Assembly (NCBI GenBank): GCA_016932475.1
Contig: JAFGCU010000027.1
Span: 1 to 64,000 of the forward strand
Direction of reading: 5' to 3'
Origin: Anaerolineales bacterium
GTDB taxonomy: Bacteria; Chloroflexota; Anaerolineae; Anaerolineales; RBG-16-64-43
DNA: 64,000 bases
The position numbers were made by a program, and so were the translations under genes. The notes under the pieces were generated by a model that did not search any database, had not been told where the DNA came from, and was given only the letters and a program-made list of their open reading frames with translations. Below, in pieces: positions 26,009 to 34,400 of the stretch (its first letter is position 1; each line of letters opens with the position of its first letter).

Positions 26009-28810
26009 TTGAAACCCAAGCACACCCTCCGCGACCAGGTGTGGCCAGTTCTCCTGGTCGCTTTTTTTATCCTCCTCGCGTTGATTGGGGTCTGGACCGC
26101 AGGTTCTGCGCGCGGCGCCGATACCTGGGGTCATCTGTTCCGGGCGGAGTATCTCGCCGGCGAGATGGCCGCGCAGGGTCCCGGCGCATATTTCACCGCC
26201 GCCTGGATGCCGAACTGGTATATGGGGGATCCGTTTCTCACGTACTACCCCCCGCTGACCACGCTCTTGCTCGCGCCGCTCATCTACCTGACTCAAAACA
26301 GCGATATCGCCCTCCGGATCCTGATCTCCTCCTTCCTGGTAAGCTTCTCCATCCTCACCTTTGCCTATCTGGACCGGACCTGGAATCGCTGGGCGGCGTT
26401 TCTCGGGACCGTTCTCGCCGTCGGCGCGCCGTATCAGATGCGCACGGTTTTCTTCGAGGGAAACCTGCCGCGCATGCTCTCCCTGCTTGCACTTCCGGCA
26501 ATCGCGCTGCTCACCGACCGTCTGCTCTCCCCCCATTCGCGCCGCGCGCCGCTCACGATCCTCCTTGCCCTGTGCTGGTCCTGGGCGATCCTCGCGCATC
26601 CGCAACAGGCTGTGATTTTCGCCATCGGGGTCTCCCTCTATCTGGTCTTGCGGCTGATTCTGGATCCCGAAGTTCCGCTGTACCGGCTTGCGCCTTGGCT
26701 GGGGTCCATTCTGCTGGGCGCTTTATTCGCCGCGCCCTGGCTGCTTCCGGCGTACAGTCGTGCGGAATTGGCAAACATACCGTTCCTTCCGGCGGAGAAG
26801 ATCCCGCTCTTTTCCTCCACCCTCTACAGTTTCCTCCCGCGGCTGGATCTCACCCACGGTCAGATCCTGTTCGGCTTCGGCTCGCTGCTGATCGGGCTGC
26901 TGGCGATCGCCGCCCGGCCCGATCCGCATCGCAGCGCCTGGTATCTGACCGGGCTGTTGGCGATCCTGTTCTCCCTCGGCCCCGACGGCGTATTCTTCAA
27001 CCTTATTCCCCTGAACAACCAGCTCCTCCCCGAACGCTTCCTGAATTTTTCCGCGTTCGCCATTCCCGTCGCCGCCGCCGGGCTGCTTCCAATGGGGCGC
27101 AACCTGCGCCTGATCCGGTCGGTATTGCTGGTTATCCTGGTGACGGTGGAGCTGATCCCGGCCGCGCGGATCATTCCCAGCGGTGAATATCCTCGGGATC
27201 AGGCCGTTCTGGAAGCCGTCCTGACGCCGGGCGGCGGCCGCGTCGCACTGATGACCTACCCGGAACCGACCGCGCTCGAGGTATATTTCGCCGGGAAGCG
27301 CTCGCCTCTTATATTCGGATGGGCGCTTGAAAATACGCCGCATCACGTCGCGCTGCGCCGGGTGCTCTCCGCGCCGGAATGGGGGCCGGAGTATCTGGAA
27401 GCGCTGTTCGCGCGCTGGGATGTGCGCACGGTGGTAATCGCCGGCGGGACGGAGGCGGATCCGGCGCGCGAAGCCGTTTCCGCAATGGGTTTCGACCGGG
27501 AGGCGGTGATCGGGCGGTACGAGCTCTGGCGCACAGCCGCGCCTCCGGCGCAGGTGCAGTCGTTGCCGGCCCAGAACATGCTACTTGTCGGCGACAGGTT
27601 GGCTCCCTTTCTGGCGGCCTTTCCGTTCGCCGAGGAAGCGTCGCCCGAAACATTTCTCAACGAGCAGTCCGGATTCCTGACGGAATACCCCATCCTCGGC
27701 TTCTACCGGTTCGCGGAAGATTCAGCCGAAGTAAAAATGCACGAGGACATCCTGCGCAATTACCTGAATGCCGGCGGGACCGTGGTGGTGGACTTGAGCG
27801 GGATGGAGGATATCTTCGGGGGCACCCTGGATTTCTTCGGCGTCCACGCCTTCCGGCTGGCCTTCGACGACCGGATGACTCTGCGCGGCGCCGACTCATC
27901 GATAAGCCTCCCCACCCAATTGCATTTCGCCGGCCTGACCGGGGAAGGATGGTCCGGAGCTTCGTATGAAGGATTGGATACGATCGTTGCGGTAATGGAC
28001 CGGGATGGGACTTCGTTTCCGGTCCTTGGTTATAAAACCGTCGGCCTGGGCAGGGTCTGGTTCGTGGGCGGCAACCTGCTGTATTACACGCAGCTAGCCG
28101 GCCAGGAAGCCCTGCGCGAGTACATCCGCGAGGTCATCCTTGAGGATATCCGGGTATCCAGGTCCCTGGTCTTCCCGTCCATTCCCCTGCTCTCGTACGC
28201 CGAATCCGCCGGCGGCCTGACGTTCGATTACTTTTCCGCCGCGCCGATCCCTGCGCTCGTCTCCTACACGTATCATCCGAGATGGCTCGCCACGATCGAC
28301 GGCATGGAAGTCGGCTTGGGCGTCCGGGATAACCTGATCCGGATCCTGCTTCCCGCCGGAACGCATCATGTGGAAATCCGGTACGACGCAGGCGGCACAA
28401 TCTGGCCGTGGTTGGGCGGATCGGCGGCCATCCTCGGCGTTTTCTGCGCTGCGGTCTTCTGGCTGCTGGATCGGCATTGGCGGAAACACGGCCGCCCGCC
28501 GCGCGACTTCCTGGAGGTGTTCCAGAAACCGGAAAGCCCGGAAGGCGGAGGGACCTTCACCCCCTGCGCCCATTGCGGATTCCGCTTGGCGGTCAGTCAT
28601 CCACCGACGCCGATCACCTATCCGTTCCAGGTGTCGCACTGCCCGATTTGCGAGGCGCGGATGGACGATGAGGGCTTCCTGCCGGGGAAGGACCTGACCC
28701 GCGAAGAACAGGCCCGCGCCCTGCACCAATGGCTGCGCGCCAACCATTATGACCCGCGCATGATCCATACCCAGTGGGGATTTTCCGTGGAGGAGTTTTT
28801 CAAGCGGTAG
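26009..28810 (+). CDS. Large polytopic membrane protein (PTPS-related type) with C-terminal zinc ribbon
   Basis: About 933 residues. The first 380 form roughly 10-11 transmembrane helices with a loop motif GADTWGHLFRAEYLAGEM and later PERFLNFSAFAIPVAA, resembling GT-C glycosyltransferase-like membrane proteins annotated as PTPS-related (PF10131). Residues about 390-820 form a large probably extracytoplasmic part, followed by one more helix (about 790-815). The C-terminus has CAHC (853-856) and CPIC (878-881), a zinc ribbon expected in the cytoplasm. It is the last gene of the exosortase operon. A TTG start at 26009 or 25985 is needed; both are plausible. It probably transfers or exports the glycan. 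Function is inferred from context. Confidence 0.8.
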   Translation: MKPKHTLRDQVWPVLLVAFFILLALIGVWTAGSARGADTWGHLFRAEYLAGEMAAQGPGAYFTAAWMPNWYMGDPFLTYYPPLTTLLLAPLIYLTQNSDIALRILISSFLVSFSILTFAYLDRTWNRWAAFLGTVLAVGAPYQMRTVFFEGNLPRMLSLLALPAIALLTDRLLSPHSRRAPLTILLALCWSWAILAHPQQAVIFAIGVSLYLVLRLILDPEVPLYRLAPWLGSILLGALFAAPWLLPAYSRAELANIPFLPAEKIPLFSSTLYSFLPRLDLTHGQILFGFGSLLIGLLAIAARPDPHRSAWYLTGLLAILFSLGPDGVFFNLIPLNNQLLPERFLNFSAFAIPVAAAGLLPMGRNLRLIRSVLLVILVTVELIPAARIIPSGEYPRDQAVLEAVLTPGGGRVALMTYPEPTALEVYFAGKRSPLIFGWALENTPHHVALRRVLSAPEWGPEYLEALFARWDVRTVVIAGGTEADPAREAVSAMGFDREAVIGRYELWRTAAPPAQVQSLPAQNMLLVGDRLAPFLAAFPFAEEASPETFLNEQSGFLTEYPILGFYRFAEDSAEVKMHEDILRNYLNAGGTVVVDLSGMEDIFGGTLDFFGVHAFRLAFDDRMTLRGADSSISLPTQLHFAGLTGEGWSGASYEGLDTIVAVMDRDGTSFPVLGYKTVGLGRVWFVGGNLLYYTQLAGQEALREYIREVILEDIRVSRSLVFPSIPLLSYAESAGGLTFDYFSAAPIPALVSYTYHPRWLATIDGMEVGLGVRDNLIRILLPAGTHHVEIRYDAGGTIWPWLGGSAAILGVFCAAVFWLLDRHWRKHGRPPRDFLEVFQKPESPEGGGTFTPCAHCGFRLAVSHPPTPITYPFQVSHCPICEARMDDEGFLPGKDLTREEQARALHQWLRANHYDPRMIHTQWGFSVEEFFKR

Positions 28811-29115
28811 CGAATGGCGGTTTCCAATGAAAAATGGGGGGGGATGCTATATTTCTTTATTGAGTGTATTGCAGCTCAAACCATTATCTTCGATGGCATG
28901 ATGTGGTGGATGGAAGGATTATCCACCGTGACGCAAAGACGCGAAGAAGATCAAATTCAGATTTTTCTTCGTATCTTTGCGGTTTTTGGGTCGTCATTTA
29001 CCGGGGGATGACCTATCTCGATGAAACTGACCGTAACAAAAGCCTCCAACCTCCTGGCGGCGCCACCGATTATTATTTCGGAAACGTTCCATGGATAGAA
29101 AGAAAAAAACGCGGA
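28811..29115. other. Non-coding gap with a palindromic dispersed repeat
   Basis: No gene is seen. An inverted repeat at about 28923-28988 has arms CACCGTGACGCAAAGACGCG... and ...CTTCGTATCTTTGCGGTTTT. It belongs to the same CACGAAG-type family as the copies at 35746-35943, 59324-59400 and 61802-61863. No clear terminator follows the exosortase operon. Confidence 0.6.
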
Positions 29116-30153
29116 CTATTCTTTTGTTTTATCCTTTGGAGGCTTTTTGGTCTCTTCAGGCTTTGGGGTTTTCGTAGGCTCCGGAGTCTTTGAAGGCTTT
29201 GGTGTTTTTGAAAGCCTTGGGGTCTTGGAGGCTTCCGAAGTCTTTGTGAGCCGCGCGCTGTCCGTGTCGGGACCGGAGTCGGGCCCCTTTTCGGCGGGCG
29301 ACGCAGGATCATTCCCTCCCGCGGCATCCTTGGTGGATTTTTTCTCCTGGCCCGGGGGAATCTTCTCCGGTTCCTGATGCTCTTGCAGTTTCCCGACCCG
29401 TTCCTGGCTTTTCTGGGAATGCTCTATCGCCCGGTCCAACCCAGATTGGGCCTGTTGCGGGAGCTGGTCCCGGAGGGCAAGCAGAGTCTCCGAATGCCGG
29501 GCCAGCCGCGTCTGGATATCCTCCAATTGGGCCGACGCGGAATCGGGCGGCAATTGACCCACGGCATCATCCAACCGGTTCAGGGTTTTATCGTAATTAT
29601 CCAACCCTTGGACAAGATCCGCTTCCCGGTCCGTTGCCGCCAACCGCTCGACTTCCTCCAGGCGTTCATCGGCGTAATTCGCAAGGAGGGCAAGATCGCC
29701 CGTCGCGGAAAACGACAGGGTCAAGGAAATTTCCTCGACCCCCTGCTTGACAGGGTAGAGCGCGTCGCCCGGGAGGGCTCCGGCGGATACGGATGTCACA
29801 CCCAAACCCGATAATCCTGCAACGGCCGCGGCCACCACGGCAGCCAAGGCCCACGATCGACGCCAAGACCGGCGCCCCTGGACTGCGGTGCGGGATTCGC
29901 GCCGCGCCGGTTTGGGGTCGTATGTTTTTATCCGTCGCAGCAGGCGGGTTCCGGACGCCGTGACATATTCCGGAGACAAGCTGTGCGCGGAGTACAGTCC
30001 CCGTATGCGCGCAGCCGTCTCCAGCAAGGGGCGGATTTCCGACACAGCGCCCTGTTCCCCCAGCAGGGAATCTTCAGGCGCCGCCTTCCCTTCCAGCATC
30101 CGCTGAAGGGCCCGATCGAGGATATCCGCCTGAATGCGCTCTTTGCTGATCAT
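29116..30153 (-). CDS. DUF5667 domain protein, probable membrane-bound sigma partner
   Basis: The 345-residue protein has a cytoplasmic N-terminal region (1-95) and one transmembrane helix (about 98-122). The DUF5667 segment starts GALPGDALYPVKQGVEEISL (about 126-145) and continues into helical repeats with coiled-coil character (about 150-250). A low-complexity tail is made of KTPKPSKTPEPTKTP-like units (about 295-345). It overlaps the preceding ECF sigma gene by 4 bp (ATGA). The sigma/DUF5667 pairing suggests an anti-sigma or signal-sensing role, but no classical anti-sigma zinc motif is present. The Lys/Thr/Pro tail would lie outside the membrane and could bind cell-wall polymers. Confidence 0.8.
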   Translation of the reverse strand: MISKERIQADILDRALQRMLEGKAAPEDSLLGEQGAVSEIRPLLETAARIRGLYSAHSLSPEYVTASGTRLLRRIKTYDPKPARRESRTAVQGRRSWRRSWALAAVVAAAVAGLSGLGVTSVSAGALPGDALYPVKQGVEEISLTLSFSATGDLALLANYADERLEEVERLAATDREADLVQGLDNYDKTLNRLDDAVGQLPPDSASAQLEDIQTRLARHSETLLALRDQLPQQAQSGLDRAIEHSQKSQERVGKLQEHQEPEKIPPGQEKKSTKDAAGGNDPASPAEKGPDSGPDTDSARLTKTSEASKTPRLSKTPKPSKTPEPTKTPKPEETKKPPKDKTKE

Positions 30154-30707
30154 GTCTGTTCCTGTATTTTGCTGCGCAAAGACGCAAGCGCCCGGTGCAG
30201 CAGGACGCGGGTTGCGCCTTCGGTCAGGTTCATCCAGTTCGCCACCACGGCAGTCGGCATCGCCAGGATGATCCGCAGAATGATTACCTCGCGGTAGTTG
30301 AGCGGGATTTCCTCCATGGCTCGCCGCAGGTCACGGATCTGCTCATCCCGGATGACATGTTCATCGAGAGGACGAAGCGACTCGAGCACAGGGGAAGGTA
30401 TCGCATATCCAACTTCCGTTTTTTGCCGGCGGTAATAATCGATCAACACGTTTTTCGCTACCTGGTACAGGAATGCGGAAAACGGCCAGCCTTGTTCGTG
30501 ATACGTCCCCAGAGCCTGGAAGGCACGGAAAAAAACATCCTCCGTCAGGTCCTCCGCTTCCTTGGATTCACCCAGCCTTGCGAACAGGTAGCGGTAGATC
30601 GGATCGACATAGCGCCGGTAGAGACTGCCGAAAGCTTCGGAATCTCCGCCTCTGGCCCGGGCCACCAAAATCGCATCGCTCTGTTCGGTCAGCGGTGTGT
30701 CATTCAT
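30150..30707 (-). CDS. ECF-type RNA polymerase sigma factor
   Basis: The 185-residue protein contains sigma region 2 (about 20-90, with SKEAEDLTEDVFFRAFQAL and FSAFLYQVAKNVLIDYYRR) and region 4 (about 120-175, with IPLNYREVIILRIILAMPTA then EGATRVLLHRALASLR). It should direct transcription of an envelope- or stress-related regulon. The DUF5667 membrane protein is translationally coupled downstream, and two exported proteins are divergent upstream, so autoregulation and control of those genes is plausible. The ATG at 30707 gives MNDTPLTEQ; a GTG 18 nt upstream is less likely. A TATACT at about 30736-30741 on the minus strand may be its -10. Confidence 0.93.
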   Translation of the reverse strand: MNDTPLTEQSDAILVARARGGDSEAFGSLYRRYVDPIYRYLFARLGESKEAEDLTEDVFFRAFQALGTYHEQGWPFSAFLYQVAKNVLIDYYRRQKTEVGYAIPSPVLESLRPLDEHVIRDEQIRDLRRAMEEIPLNYREVIILRIILAMPTAVVANWMNLTEGATRVLLHRALASLRSKIQEQT

Positions 30708-31094
30708 GAAAACGGATTCCCACACAGATTGTTACAGTATAACCCGATTGTCCAGGCTCCTTGCAGTAAAAAAAACGGGAAAAGCAATTTCTTCGCAAGG
30801 CAGCGGCATGAAAACGGCATTCTGAAGATTCGGGGTATCTGGCTGGCATCCAAAAAAAGGCGAAAAATAATGGGGTTCCGGCTCACGACCCGGCCCGCTC
30901 CGCCAGTACGAAGGTAAAGGATGTCCTCTGTAACATATTGGGAACCCCGCCGTTTTCCTTGTATCCGGCGATGTAACAGTGTTTATCTTAAAAACAACGC
31001 AGGGGGCTCAGTTTCCGGAACCGGTCAGGCTGACCGGAATGGTTCCACATGCGCTGTCATACGGACAAAGTGACATTTGGCATTCGGAGAAAAT
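30708..31094. other. Divergent intergenic region between sigma factor and lipoprotein genes
   Basis: No gene is seen in these 387 bp. It should hold the promoters for the sigma operon (a TATACT near 30736-30741 on the minus strand) and for the plus-strand lipoprotein gene. GC content is visibly lower than in the flanking genes, and no strong repeat is present. Confidence 0.5.
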
Positions 31095-31568
31095 ATGACA
31101 ACCGTCCGGCACATCCGATCCATCCGGTTCCTGCCGGCTTTTTTCCTGGGGCTGCTTTCGGCAGCCTGTGTGTGCAATTTTAATTTTACATTCCTCGACT
31201 CGATCCCGAAGCCAAAAAATGACGCGGGGGATTCGATCGACGCCGGAGACCGGACCCGCGCCGTATTGGAGGACCGGATGGGCGAACCGCGCGCTGTGGC
31301 GGTATTCCCCTCCGGGGCGGAGGTCTCCCTGTTCGCGCCGCAGGATGATGCGGCCGTCACGGAGGCGTGGGTGGATGTGATCGGATCGGCCCCCGCGGAG
31401 ACCGTGATCAGCCTGAACGACGAGATCACGGTGGCCGGTGCGGACGGGATGTTTTACGCCCGGGTTCCGCTCGAGGAAGGCTTGAACGAAATCCAGTGCG
31501 TCGCAAGCGATCTGGAAGGAAACGAAGTTGCCTTTGCGTTTGTTGTCATGTACGAACATGAAGAATAG
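31095..31568 (+). CDS. Exported protein with Ig-like bacterial domain
   Basis: The 157-residue protein has an N-terminal signal (about 1-25). The context FLGLLSAACVC could be a lipobox, although Ser at -3 is atypical. Residues about 75-155 resemble a glucodextranase-B/Ig-like fold: ETVISLNDEITVAGADGMFY then VPLEEGLNEIQCVASDLEGN. GGAG lies 6 nt before the ATG at 31095. It is followed 28 bp later by a DUF5666 protein and is divergent from the ECF sigma operon. Its role is unknown; surface or cell-wall binding is a reasonable guess from the fold. Confidence 0.75.
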   Translation: MTTVRHIRSIRFLPAFFLGLLSAACVCNFNFTFLDSIPKPKNDAGDSIDAGDRTRAVLEDRMGEPRAVAVFPSGAEVSLFAPQDDAAVTEAWVDVIGSAPAETVISLNDEITVAGADGMFYARVPLEEGLNEIQCVASDLEGNEVAFAFVVMYEHEE

Positions 31569-31596
31569 ATGTCCTGAGCGAAAGGAGTATTTTTCG

Positions 31597-32403
31597 ATGA
31601 AATATATTGCCATTGCCACCGCATCCCTCTTGCTGCTTTCCGCCGTTTGGGTCGGCGCCGACGCATCCCCCGCTCCGGGTCTTTATTCGGAGCTTGCGGC
31701 TCCGAAAACACGAACTCCCAAGGCCACCCGGGAAGTAGTGACAAAGCCCCCCAAATCCACCCGAACCCTTCGGCCCACCAAGACGGCTAGACCCAAAAAA
31801 GCCAATTTTTCCGGGGAAGTGCTCGCCGTCGGTGCTGCCGGCTTGACGATCAAAACCGGGTCCGGCGAGGAAATGTTCTTTGTGGTAACTGCGGATACCA
31901 CCGTCAAGATCCCGAGCCTGGGAAGAGACGGTACGCTGGCGGATATCCAGGTCGGCGTGCGCGCGCTGGTACGCGCGGTGGAATCGGAAGGCGGCGGCTA
32001 TACCGCCACCCAGATCTCCGTTTCCCCCGGAAAACCGGCCCCCAAGCATCATGTGGGCGAGGTGACGGCCTACGAGGCCGGTGTCAGCATCACGATCCTG
32101 GCTCTTGACGGGAACGAGTACACCTTCCTGCTCACCGAAGAAACCAAGATCCTTCCCGCGGAACGGGCGGAAGAGCTAGCCGTCGGGCGGCGGGTGACGA
32201 TCATCTCCCCGCGCGACGTGACCGGCGGACCGTTCACCGCCAAGGGAATCGTGGTACATCCCGAGACAGGCGACGATAAGGGAACTCCGGAAGGCACTCC
32301 GACTGAAACCCCCACGCCGACCGAAACCCAAACTCCCACCCCAACCGACACCCCGACGCCGGAGTTTCTCCCGACCGATACCGCCACTCCGACGGTTGAA
32401 TAA
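31597..32403 (+). CDS. Secreted DUF5666 domain protein
   Basis: The 268-residue protein has a signal peptide (about 1-24) and a basic Thr/Pro linker (KTRTPKATREVV... to about 65). Two DUF5666 OB-like repeats follow (about 66-145, starting FSGEVLAVGAAGLTIKTG; about 148-220, starting VGEVTAYEAGVSITIL). The C-terminal tail is made of TPTETPTPT units. AAGGAG lies about 10 nt upstream of the ATG. The gene is grouped with the ECF sigma, DUF5667 and Ig-like genes, an arrangement that suggests a shared envelope function. DUF5666 has no established activity. Confidence 0.82.
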   Translation: MKYIAIATASLLLLSAVWVGADASPAPGLYSELAAPKTRTPKATREVVTKPPKSTRTLRPTKTARPKKANFSGEVLAVGAAGLTIKTGSGEEMFFVVTADTTVKIPSLGRDGTLADIQVGVRALVRAVESEGGGYTATQISVSPGKPAPKHHVGEVTAYEAGVSITILALDGNEYTFLLTEETKILPAERAEELAVGRRVTIISPRDVTGGPFTAKGIVVHPETGDDKGTPEGTPTETPTPTETQTPTPTDTPTPEFLPTDTATPTVE

Positions 32404-32422
32404 CCCTTTGCGCAAAACTGCC

Positions 32423-32486
32423 GGCGAACTTCCGGCACGGCGAACTTCCGGCACGGCAAACTTCCGGCACGGCGAACTTCCGGCAC
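32423..32486. repeat. Four tandem 16-bp repeats
   Basis: The unit GGCGAACTTCCGGCAC occurs four times without spacers (32423-32486), with a single G-to-A change in the third copy. It starts 20 bp after the DUF5666 stop codon. Each unit contains the short palindrome CCGG. It has no CRISPR-like spacers. Confidence 0.9.
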
Positions 32487-32510
32487 GGCGTGGGGAGTTG
32501 ACGGCCTGAT

Positions 32511-32554
32511 GGCATATGAAAAGGACCGGTGGAAACCGGTCCTTTTCATATGCC
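32511..32554. terminator. Perfect 20-bp stem hairpin between convergent genes
   Basis: GGCATATGAAAAGGACCGGT (32511-32530) and its exact complement (32535-32554) enclose the loop GGAA. The stem contains AAAA and TTTT tracts rather than a trailing T-run. Placed between the convergent DUF5666 and Hsp20 genes, it most likely terminates both transcripts. Confidence 0.75.
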
Positions 32555-32563
32555 GCGGTCAGA

Positions 32564-33013
32564 TCATTTTTTCGCCTTGACGACGATCGTCTTGGCCTTG
32601 GCCTCTTCGGCCTTGGGCAGGGTCAGGGTCAGGATCCCATTTTCAAATTCCGCGTCGGATTTGTCGGCGCTGACGTTGCTCGGCAGCGAGATCGAACGGC
32701 TGAAGGAACCAAACCGGCGCTCGCGGAGGTGATAGATTTTTTCGTTCTCATCTTTTTCCTCCTTCACCTCGCCGCGGATGGTAAGCACCCCGTTGGCCAC
32801 GGAAATCTGGATATCCTCGGGCTTGACCCCCGGAAGACCCATCTTCACCACAACCGAGTCTTCGGTCTGATAAAGATCCATGGTCGGAACCGGCGAGACA
32901 TCCCACAGCCCGGCGCCGAGAGGGCGGGTGTACCCGTCTTCCATCAACCGATCCATCACTTCCCGCATGCTGCCCATTTCACGGAACGGATCCCAGCGGA
33001 TAAGATTGGCCAT
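32564..33013 (-). CDS. Hsp20/alpha-crystallin small heat shock protein
   Basis: The 149-residue chaperone has an N-terminal arm (NLIRWDPFREMGSMREVMDRL), an alpha-crystallin domain (about 42-135), with DLYQTEDSVVVKMGLPGVKPEDIQISVANG, the LRERRFGSFSRSISLP strand and GVLTI/GILTLTLPK. The C-terminus is VVKAKK. It would hold unfolded proteins in the cytoplasm for refolding by other chaperones. GGAGG precedes the ATG by 6 nt. A possible -10 (TATACT) lies about 40 nt upstream on the minus strand; no CIRCE-like repeat is present, unlike at groES. Confidence 0.95.
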   Translation of the reverse strand: MANLIRWDPFREMGSMREVMDRLMEDGYTRPLGAGLWDVSPVPTMDLYQTEDSVVVKMGLPGVKPEDIQISVANGVLTIRGEVKEEKDENEKIYHLRERRFGSFSRSISLPSNVSADKSDAEFENGILTLTLPKAEEAKAKTIVVKAKK

Positions 33014-33152
33014 ACGCCACCTCCATAATCCCCTTTTGGGGTTTGTGATGATCGCAGTATAGCCGCGGATTGTTAACCAAAAATATAACCGGCGTCAGAA
33101 AATCATTAACGGCCGGAGAAACCGCAAAGGCGGACAGGGGAGGCCGGAAAGG

Positions 33153-34334
33153 TTAACCCGTCCCGACTGTCTCTTTTCTTCGCTTTCCAAAATAGAGGAT
33201 TCCGAGATATGCCAGAAACGTCGCCACCAGGCTGGCCAGGACAAGCTGGGCCATCGCCGGGGCACCCGCCGCCTCCATGATCCAGCCCGTCAGCCCCGGC
33301 AGGATCATTCCGCCGATGCTGTCGCCAAGCAGGATGAAGCCGCTGAGGCGGGCTGTGAGGTTGACGGATTGTCCGGCCAGGGTGTAGCCGCTCGGCCAAA
33401 CCGGCGCCATGCAGAAACCGGCGCCCGCCGCGGTAATCCACACCACGGAAGGCGCTCCCGGAAACAGGACCAACAGGCCGAGAAAACCGGCGCAGCCGGC
33501 CAGCGCGACGGCGATGACCCGCCAGGGAGCAAAGCGGACGGCGGCGGGGATGGCAATCAACCGGCCGATCGTAAATGCCAGCCAGAAAATGGATGTCAGG
33601 TAGGCCGCGCGCACCGCATCCGCCAAATTCAGCGTGATGGCATACGTGTAAACCCAGCCTCCGAAAGTGATTTCCGCGCTGACATAGAAGAACAGGTACA
33701 GCATCGCCGACAGCACCAGCGGCACGACAAACCGTCCGGAGGAGACCGCCGCCCCGGGTTCCGCCTTTTTCTGCGGTGACGCGGGCGGCCGCAGGAAGGC
33801 CAGGATAATCACACCCACCAGTAAATCGAAAACCGCCAGCAGGTGGTAACCATCCGCATACGCTCCCCCCGCCCCAAGCAGCAGCCCGAGCAGGAACGGG
33901 CTGATAAAAGAACCCAGGCCGAAGAAGAAATGCAGCGCGGTTACAAACGGAGCCGACTTCTCCCGGTGCGTCCACAGCATCAGGGTGTTGGCGCCGGTGT
34001 TGACCAAACCTCCCGCCACCCCCTTGACGACAAACAACACCATCAATAAATAAATCCAGGGAACATGCGGGACAAGGAACATCAACGCTGCGGATCCGAT
34101 TTGGGCGGCGGCGAGCACAACCCGCCCCGAAACTTTATCGAATATCCAGCTGCCGAGCAGCGTGCCCAGCGTGGCGCCTCCCGCGCTGAGGAGGAAGACC
34201 ATCCCGATTGCGCCGAGCGTGCTGCCGGTTTGCCCGGCGAGCGCGGGCAGGGTCGGCCCGACCACCGCCATATCCATGCCGAGACAAACAAACGTCAGGA
34301 AATATCCGATCGACCGCTGTATGGCGATGCGCAT
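33153..34334 (-). CDS. MFS transporter, probable sugar permease
   Basis: The 393-residue protein has 12 predicted transmembrane helices, a long central loop (about 195-210, PPASPQKKAEPG) and a motif-A variant SWIFDKVSGRVVL. The arrangement TLPALAGQTGSTLGAIGMVF and the GANTLMLWTH segment in helix 4 recall the fucose-permease/MFSD4-type sugar MFS group. The adjacent GH1 beta-glucosidase, 66 bp upstream in the same direction, makes uptake of glucose or small glucosides plausible. The substrate assignment is an inference from context. Confidence 0.85.
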   Translation of the reverse strand: MRIAIQRSIGYFLTFVCLGMDMAVVGPTLPALAGQTGSTLGAIGMVFLLSAGGATLGTLLGSWIFDKVSGRVVLAAAQIGSAALMFLVPHVPWIYLLMVLFVVKGVAGGLVNTGANTLMLWTHREKSAPFVTALHFFFGLGSFISPFLLGLLLGAGGAYADGYHLLAVFDLLVGVIILAFLRPPASPQKKAEPGAAVSSGRFVVPLVLSAMLYLFFYVSAEITFGGWVYTYAITLNLADAVRAAYLTSIFWLAFTIGRLIAIPAAVRFAPWRVIAVALAGCAGFLGLLVLFPGAPSVVWITAAGAGFCMAPVWPSGYTLAGQSVNLTARLSGFILLGDSIGGMILPGLTGWIMEAAGAPAMAQLVLASLVATFLAYLGILYFGKRRKETVGTG

Positions 34335-34400
34335 GCCGCCTTCTCCAAGTAGCGAGGGTGGGAATTCTTTGGGACATCCCCGTGGGGATTCAGGAAACGG

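Noticed and set aside
24583-26025. 480-residue open frame on the minus strand
   Set aside because: Antisense to the GT2 glycosyltransferase with intact DSD, ED and QRVRW motifs.
32423-32486. CRISPR array
   Set aside because: The 16-bp units are contiguous without spacers and no cas genes are present; it is a simple tandem repeat.
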